This document shows, piece after piece, positions 15,826 through 20,437 of a DNA stretch of 20,437 bases; position 1 is the stretch's first letter, and each line of letters opens with the position of its first letter. The notes below the pieces were generated by a model, which was not told the DNA's origin, ran no database searches, and saw nothing but the letters and a program-made list of their open reading frames with translations. This stretch comes from Comamonadaceae bacterium. GTDB taxonomy: Bacteria > Pseudomonadota > Gammaproteobacteria > Burkholderiales > Burkholderiaceae. Location: the NCBI GenBank assembly GCA_947377705.1, contig CANCGU010000021.1, positions 1-20,437 of the forward strand, in the 5' to 3' direction. The position numbers and the translations under genes are program-made.

Positions 15826-17851
15826 GCCGCTCACGCTGCACACCGCTTTGTGCCGCCGCGAGGCGAGCGCTTTTGTGCAAGCCGTGCAAGGCACAGACGA
15901 TGTGGTGGTGGCCTGCACCCAAGAGCAACGCTTGTTTGGCGATTTGGCCATGGAGGCGCAAGCCAAAACCTCGGTCATCAAGTTCGTCAACATCCGTGAG
16001 ACGGGCGGCTGGAGCCGCGACGCCAAAAACGCCTCTCCAAAAATTGCCGCACTGCTAGCTGCCGCGCATTTGCCTGAGCCCGAGCCCGTCCCCACGGTCA
16101 CGTTCAAGAGTGTGGGGCGCTTGCTCATCATCGGTGAACTCGATCAGGCCGAGCAAGCTGCAGCTCTGTTGGCCGATGCCTTGAACGTGACCCTCTTCAC
16201 CCAAGGCGCGGGCGAGGCAGGCGGTGCGCAAAACCGTCGCTACCCCGTGTTGGGCGGCCAAGTGCTGCGCGTGGACGGTTGGCTGGGCGCGCTCAAGCTC
16301 ACCTGGCAAAACAACAACCCCATCGACCTTGACCTGTGCACACGCTGCAACGCCTGTGTGGCCGCTTGCCCCGAACAAGCGATTGGCTTGGATTACCAAA
16401 TCGACCTGAACAAATGCAGTTCGCACCGCGACTGCGTGACGGCCTGCGGTGCCATCGGCGCGATTAACTTCCAACGCGAAGCGCAAGAAGAAACCGCCGA
16501 GTTCGACCTCGTGCTCGACCTGCGCGAGCAAACCGCCTTCAACCGCCACGCGCTGCCGCAAGGCTATTTCCGTGGCGCGACCGCGGCCAACTTGTTGCGC
16601 CTGCGCGAGTTGGTGGGCGAGTTTGAAAAGCCCAAGTTTTTTGATTACAAACAAAAACTGTGCGCGCACAGCCGCAACGAACAAGTAGGTTGCAACGCCT
16701 GTGTGGACATTTGTTCAGCCGAAGCGGTCAGCTCCGACAAGTCGCGCCAACAAATCAAAGTCAACCCCAACCTGTGCGTGGGCTGCGGCGCCTGCACCAC
16801 GGTGTGCCCCACAGGCGCGTTGACCTACGCCTACCCGCGTGCCAGCGAACAAGGCGTCAAGCTCAAGACCTTGCTCAACACCTACCAAAAAGCAGGCGGC
16901 AAAGACGCGGTCATCTTGCTGCACAGCCAAGAGGCGGGCCAAGCCTTGGTCAACGAGCTGGGCCGAGCCGCACAACTCAAAGTAGCGCAAGGCTTGCCTG
17001 CGCATGTGATTCCCGTGTCGTTGTGGCACACCGCCAGCTTGGGGCTGGATGTGTGGCTCACCGCCTTGGCCTATGGTGCAGCCCAAGTGCTGGTACTCCA
17101 CACAGCCGAGGAAGCGCCGCAATACGCGGACGGCTTGCAAGCGCAAATGGCGCAAGCGCAGACCATGCTCGAAGGCTTGGGTTATGCCAAGCCTGGCCGC
17201 ATGCCTGTGCAATTGGTCCACGCCACGCAAGCCATGGAACTTGATGCCGAGTTGCAACGCCTCACCACAGGTCAGCAGCGCTTGAGTACCACCGTGCCCG
17301 TCGCCACCTTTGCGGTGATGGCGGAAAAGCGCAGCACGCTCAGCATGGTGATTGACCATTTACTCGAGCACGCACCGGTCTTGAAAACCGCCGCGGCCCC
17401 CGAAGCCTTGGCCTTACCCAAAGACGGTTCGCCCTTTGGTTCAGTTGAGGTCAACAAAGACAGCTGCACCTTGTGCATGAGCTGCGTCAGTGCTTGCCCC
17501 GCCAATGCGCTGCAAGACAACCAGCAAGCGCCTCAACTGCGGTTCTTTGAAAAAAACTGCGTGCAGTGCGGTTTGTGCGTCAGTACTTGCCCCGAAAAAG
17601 CGCTCAACCTCGTGCCGCGCTTGTTGCTCACGCCACAACGCAAAGAAGTGCGTGTGCTCAACGAAACCCAGCCTTACGGTTGCGTGCGATGTGGCAAACC
17701 CTTTGGCACGCTCAAAGGCATCGAGGCCATGTTGGGCAAGCTGGCCGGTCACTCCATGTTCCAAGGTCAAGCCTTGGAGCGCCTCAAGATGTGTGGCGAT
17801 TGCCGCGTGATTGATATTTACTCTGCTGGCGACGAGCAAAAAATCGTCTAA
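15752..17851 (+). CDS. Multi-cluster 4Fe-4S protein, apparent HdrA-like/MvhD-like composite
   Basis: A 699-aa soluble protein with 31 clustered cysteines. Residues 1-115 resemble the HdrA N-terminal domain: CDC (C6, C8), CRR (C34), VVVAC (C55), then FVNIRE..W. Residues 122-150 read like a decayed Rossmann strand-helix-strand without GxGxxG, so FAD binding is doubtful. Ferredoxin-type sites follow at C196/199/202/206 with C222/228/232, at C304/314/317/321 with C342/345/348/352, and at C572/575/578/582 with C603/606/609/613. Residues about 366-495 look like an MvhD domain stripped of its cysteines (VIPV, LTALAYGAAQVLVL, MLEGLGY). CxxC pairs at 644-647 and 681-684 close the protein. ATG 15752 is chosen because the CxC motif follows at once; the frame extends upstream to 15674. 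Likely role: electron or Fe-S supply for formate dehydrogenase or its maturation (inference). Confidence 0.85.
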   Translation: MTTLICDCNQTQPLDPKALSQSLSEPLTLHTALCRREASAFVQAVQGTDDVVVACTQEQRLFGDLAMEAQAKTSVIKFVNIRETGGWSRDAKNASPKIAALLAAAHLPEPEPVPTVTFKSVGRLLIIGELDQAEQAAALLADALNVTLFTQGAGEAGGAQNRRYPVLGGQVLRVDGWLGALKLTWQNNNPIDLDLCTRCNACVAACPEQAIGLDYQIDLNKCSSHRDCVTACGAIGAINFQREAQEETAEFDLVLDLREQTAFNRHALPQGYFRGATAANLLRLRELVGEFEKPKFFDYKQKLCAHSRNEQVGCNACVDICSAEAVSSDKSRQQIKVNPNLCVGCGACTTVCPTGALTYAYPRASEQGVKLKTLLNTYQKAGGKDAVILLHSQEAGQALVNELGRAAQLKVAQGLPAHVIPVSLWHTASLGLDVWLTALAYGAAQVLVLHTAEEAPQYADGLQAQMAQAQTMLEGLGYAKPGRMPVQLVHATQAMELDAELQRLTTGQQRLSTTVPVATFAVMAEKRSTLSMVIDHLLEHAPVLKTAAAPEALALPKDGSPFGSVEVNKDSCTLCMSCVSACPANALQDNQQAPQLRFFEKNCVQCGLCVSTCPEKALNLVPRLLLTPQRKEVRVLNETQPYGCVRCGKPFGTLKGIEAMLGKLAGHSMFQGQALERLKMCGDCRVIDIYSAGDEQKIV

Positions 17852-17859
17852 CTATTTCT

Positions 17860-18477
17860 ATGACCGACCTTCACTTGTCCTCTGCCCTTGACGAAGAAAC
17901 CGCACGCGCCGAGCTGTATGGTTTGATTTCTGAACTGTTTTACGCCCCGGCCCGCCCGGAACTGTTGGCGCAGTTGCGCGTGGCCGCCACGGATGCACCT
18001 ACCTCCGGTGGCTTTTTGGAAGAACCTTGGCGTCAGTTGGTAGGCGTGGCTCGCGAGATGGATGACCAGAGCATTCAAAACGAACACCACGCCTTGTTTG
18101 GCGGCGTGGGCAAGCCCGATGTGTATGTGTATGCCTCGCATTTCTTAACGGGCTTCTTGAACGAAAAACCCTTGGCCCAATTGCGCACCGACTTGGCGGC
18201 ACTTGGCTTGGGACGTGATGACACCACCATGTCCGAAACCGAAGACCATGTCTCTTATGTGTTCGAGGTCATGCGTTTTTTGGTCGCGGGCGACGATGTG
18301 GCTGTGTCTAACTTGACTCAACAAGCCCAATTTTTTGCCGCCCATGTGCAAACTTGGCTGCCCGCGTTTTGCGATGCGCTGCAAGCCACGCCCCGCGCAC
18401 GCTTTTATGCGGCATTGGCCGAGCTGACACGCGCATTTGTGAGTGTTGAAGCTCAGGGTTTTGACATGCTGGCTTGA
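17860..18477 (+). CDS. TorD/DmsD-family molecular chaperone for formate dehydrogenase
   Basis: Cytoplasmic all-helical chaperone that binds the twin-arginine leader or the apo-form of a molybdoenzyme until cofactor insertion is complete. The product is 205 aa. Family marks are RAELYGLISELFYAP at the start, IQNEHHALFGGVGKPDVYVYASHF (about 74-97), the DHVSYVFEVMRFL segment and a C-terminal helix pair. The client is inferred from position: it lies 8 nt after the Fe-S protein gene and 186 nt before a twin-arginine peptide gene and the formate dehydrogenase catalytic subunit. The comparable Shewanella and Campylobacter loci use chaperones of this type. No good ribosome binding site is visible. Confidence 0.9.
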   Translation: MTDLHLSSALDEETARAELYGLISELFYAPARPELLAQLRVAATDAPTSGGFLEEPWRQLVGVAREMDDQSIQNEHHALFGGVGKPDVYVYASHFLTGFLNEKPLAQLRTDLAALGLGRDDTTMSETEDHVSYVFEVMRFLVAGDDVAVSNLTQQAQFFAAHVQTWLPAFCDALQATPRARFYAALAELTRAFVSVEAQGFDMLA

Positions 18478-18663
18478 TCGCTGGTGATGCTTTGTTTCTT
18501 TTTTGATAGGCGCTTTTGACGCTTAGGTGACAACAGGCCTCTTCAAAGTGGCGGCAACCTAAAAATTTTGAGGGTTACTGACGTAAGTACGTATAGGACA
18601 AACCCACATCATTGGTACATTATGCAAAGTCGTGCATACCCGCGACATCACGAGGAGCTAAGA
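18478..18663 (+). promoter_or_regulatory. Upstream region of the formate dehydrogenase structural genes
   Basis: This 186-nt gap is the largest between genes in the locus, so a promoter is expected. The best candidate is TTGAGG (18568-18573), 18 bp, TATAGG (18592-18597). Between and overlapping the boxes lies the near-palindrome ACGTA-AG-TACGT (18581-18592), a possible operator. The first part has a T-rich run TTTGTTTCTTTTTT behind only a very weak stem, so it is not a convincing terminator. No FNR-type or sigma-54 site passes inspection. GGAG sits 7 nt before the next ATG. Confidence 0.4.
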
Positions 18664-18882
18664 ATGCAAAAAGAACAAACCAAAGACCAAGCGACACCGT
18701 CGCGCCGTGGTTTTTTTATGGGTGCCGCCGCTGCAGGTGCTGCTGCCGCTGCTGTGACAGCCATGCCTGGCCTCAACACCCCCTCCGCTGAATTAAACAA
18801 ACTCCCTCCCGCGCCTGAGAATGGCGGCGGTTACAGCTTGAGCGAACACGTCAAGCGTTATTACCAGACCACCCGCGTCTGA
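18664..18882 (+). CDS. Formate dehydrogenase region twin-arginine peptide (TIGR02811-like)
   Basis: A 72-aa protein consisting of little more than a twin-arginine leader: SRRGFFMGAAAAGAAAAAVTA (about residues 15-35), then a short tail ending LSEHVKRYYQTTRV. It fits the small family known as formate dehydrogenase region TAT target (FdhX in Shewanella), always found just before the catalytic subunit. Its role is unclear; it may be a small partner exported with the enzyme. ATG 18664 is set by GGAG; an upstream in-frame ATG at 18568 would lie in the candidate promoter. The fdhA start follows after 11 nt. Confidence 0.88.
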   Translation: MQKEQTKDQATPSRRGFFMGAAAAGAAAAAVTAMPGLNTPSAELNKLPPAPENGGGYSLSEHVKRYYQTTRV

Positions 18883-18893
18883 AGGAGCTGCAC

Positions 18894-20437
18894 ATGTTGT
18901 TAACTCGTAAAACTGATTCGACTGCCAAGACCTCTGGCAGCTCTGCTTTCGTTGGCCGCCTGCAGCGCGGCTTGTCACAAGCTTTGCCCACCCTTGACCG
19001 ACGTGGTTTTCTGCGCCGTTCGGGTCTGGGTATTGGTGTGGGCTTGGCAGCCACACAACTGAGCTTGGTCAAAAAAGCCAACGCGTCTGGCTCGATGTCG
19101 AGCGATGGCGCTGGCAAGATTGAAGTCAAGCGCACCATCTGTACCCACTGCTCGGTGGGTTGTGCTGTAGACGCCGTGGTGGAAAACGGCGTGTGGGTCC
19201 GCCAAGAGCCTGTGTTTGATTCCCCTATCAACCTCGGTGCGCATTGCGCCAAAGGTGCGGCCTTGCGTGAACACGGCCACGGCGAGTTCCGCTTGCGTTA
19301 CCCCATGAAGCTGGTCAACGGCAAATACGAGCGCATCAGCTGGGATACCGCCCTTGACGAAATCAGCGCCAAGCTGCTGGACTTGCGTAAAACCGCAGGC
19401 CCCGACAGCGTGTACTGGATTGGCTCTTCGAAGCACAACAACGAACAAGCGTATTTGTTGCGCAAGTTTGTCAGCTACTTCGGCAGCAACAACTGCGACC
19501 ACCAAGCCCGTATTTGCCACTCCACCACTGTGGCGGGTGTGGCCAACACCTGGGGTTACGGCGCGATGACCAACTCGTACAACGACATGCAAAACAGCAA
19601 GGTCGCTTTGTACATTGGCTCTAACGCAGCAGAAGCCCACCCTGTGTCGATGCTGCACATGCTGCACGCCAAAGAAAACGGCTGCAAGATGATCGTGGTC
19701 GACCCACGCTTCACACGCACCGCAGCCAAGGCCGATGAGTACGTGCGCATTCGTTCGGGCTCTGACATCGCGTTCTTGTTTGGCCTCTTGCACATCATCT
19801 TCAAGAACGGCTGGGAAGACAAAAAATACATCAACGACCGTGTGTTCGGCATGGACAAGGTCAAAGAAGAAGTCATGGCCAAGTGGACGCCAGACAAAGT
19901 GGAAGAGGTTTGCGGCGTGACACCCGAGCAGTTGCTCAAAGTCGCCACCATGCTGCACGAGAACAACCCCGGCACCATCGTGTGGTGTATGGGCCAAACC
20001 CAGCACACCATCGGTAACGCCATCGTGCGCGCCTCTTGCATCTTGCAGCTGGCTTTGGGCAACATCGGCAAGTCCGGTGGCGGCACCAACATTTTCCGTG
20101 GCCATGACAACGTGCAAGGCGCGACTGACGTTGGCCCGAACCCAGACTCGTTGCCCGGTTACTACGGCATCGTGGAAGGTGCATGGAAACACTTTGCCAA
20201 AGCATGGGGTGTGGAATTCGATTGGCTCAAGGGTCGTTTCGCTTCGCCCGCGATGATGACCAAGCCTGGCATCACTGTGTCACGTTGGATTGACGGTGTG
20301 TTGGAAAAGAACGAACTCATCGATCAAGACAGCAATCTCAAAGGCGTGTTCTATTGGGGCCATGCCCCCAACTCACAAACCCGTGGTTTGGAGATGAAAC
20401 GCGCCATGGACAAGCTGGACTTGTTGGTGGTGGTTGA
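18894..20437 (+). CDS. fdhA: Formate dehydrogenase catalytic (alpha) subunit, truncated by window end
   Basis: Molybdopterin-guanine-dinucleotide enzyme that oxidises formate to CO2; about 514 residues are visible, the C-terminal part is missing. It begins with a long twin-arginine leader, LDRRGFLRRSGLGIGVGL (RR at 36-37), so it is exported folded to the periplasm. The N-terminal [4Fe-4S] ligands are C83, C86, C90 and C118. The metal ligand is Cys 208 in QARICHSTTVAG, followed by the conserved His; formate dehydrogenases with selenocysteine have Sec there. GYGAMTN and SNAAEAHP are typical of the FdnG/FdhA group. GGAG lies 9 nt upstream. Fe-S beta and cytochrome b gamma subunits would be expected beyond the window. 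Confidence 0.96.
   Translation, partial: MLLTRKTDSTAKTSGSSAFVGRLQRGLSQALPTLDRRGFLRRSGLGIGVGLAATQLSLVKKANASGSMSSDGAGKIEVKRTICTHCSVGCAVDAVVENGVWVRQEPVFDSPINLGAHCAKGAALREHGHGEFRLRYPMKLVNGKYERISWDTALDEISAKLLDLRKTAGPDSVYWIGSSKHNNEQAYLLRKFVSYFGSNNCDHQARICHSTTVAGVANTWGYGAMTNSYNDMQNSKVALYIGSNAAEAHPVSMLHMLHAKENGCKMIVVDPRFTRTAAKADEYVRIRSGSDIAFLFGLLHIIFKNGWEDKKYINDRVFGMDKVKEEVMAKWTPDKVEEVCGVTPEQLLKVATMLHENNPGTIVWCMGQTQHTIGNAIVRASCILQLALGNIGKSGGGTNIFRGHDNVQGATDVGPNPDSLPGYYGIVEGAWKHFAKAWGVEFDWLKGRFASPAMMTKPGITVSRWIDGVLEKNELIDQDSNLKGVFYWGHAPNSQTRGLEMKRAMDKLDLLVVV

Noticed and set aside
18612..18626. A sigma-54-like string TTGGTACATTATGCA before the twin-arginine peptide gene.
   Set aside because: GG and GC are separated by 8 nt, whereas a -24/-12 promoter needs 10; the -12 half also lacks TTGC.
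18975..20192. A 405-codon open frame on the minus strand opposite fdhA.
   Set aside because: It mirrors the codon pattern of a certain gene in GC-rich DNA; its product is His/Val/Ala-rich without motifs and it has no promoter or ribosome binding site. Shadow frame.
1..20437. Prophage, insertion sequence, CRISPR, toxin-antitoxin or defence genes.
   Set aside because: No transposase, integrase, nuclease or spaced direct repeats were seen; all long gene products fit housekeeping, envelope or formate dehydrogenase roles.

Overview
The window looks like chromosome of a Betaproteobacterium of the order Burkholderiales, most likely a Comamonadaceae member (Limnohabitans, Rhodoferax or Polaromonas type). 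This rests on GC-rich coding DNA, the housekeeping order moeB-ctpA-gpmA-rhodanese-grxC-secB-gpsA, the DUF3460-scpA-panB-panC block, metG facing apbC, and a formate dehydrogenase locus carrying DUF3305 and DUF3306. The assignment is from memory of gene order and protein style, not from a search. There is no IS element, integrase, tRNA, rRNA or CRISPR array in the window.

Region 1 (1-5319). On the minus strand lie a truncated MoeB/ThiF-type activating enzyme, the S41 protease CtpA and phosphoglycerate mutase GpmA. Divergently, on the plus strand, come a membrane-anchored rhodanese (YibN-like), glutaredoxin GrxC, the export chaperone SecB and glycerol-3-phosphate dehydrogenase GpsA. The order yibN-grxC-secB-gpsA is the one known from E. 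coli. A strong intrinsic terminator sits directly in front of secB.

Region 2 (5309-6450). Two exported proteins of unknown function are translationally chained to gpsA: a probable outer-membrane beta-barrel (260 aa) and a 59-aa lipoprotein. They run into an intergenic stretch holding a perfect 25-bp inverted repeat and a second, imperfect nested one.

Region 3 (6451-13121, all minus strand). Reading in the direction of transcription: metG (methionyl-tRNA synthetase), a SulP anion transporter whose start overlaps the metG stop, DUF3460, scpA (chromosome condensation), panB and panC (pantothenate synthesis).

Region 4 (13178-20437, all plus strand). A small cupin is followed by apbC/mrp (Fe-S carrier ATPase), DUF3305, DUF3306, a 699-aa protein with up to seven Fe-S clusters, and a TorD-like chaperone, nearly all overlapping or closely spaced. 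After a 186-nt gap come a 72-aa twin-arginine peptide gene of the formate-dehydrogenase-region family and the catalytic subunit of a periplasmic molybdenum formate dehydrogenase, which runs off the window. I read this as a formate dehydrogenase locus: assembly factors first, structural genes second.

The most unusual item is the 699-aa Fe-S protein. It appears to be built from a degenerate HdrA-like N-terminal part, ferredoxin modules and a cysteine-free MvhD-like domain, i.e. remnants of heterodisulfide-reductase/hydrogenase electron-transfer parts reused beside an aerobic-type betaproteobacterial formate dehydrogenase.
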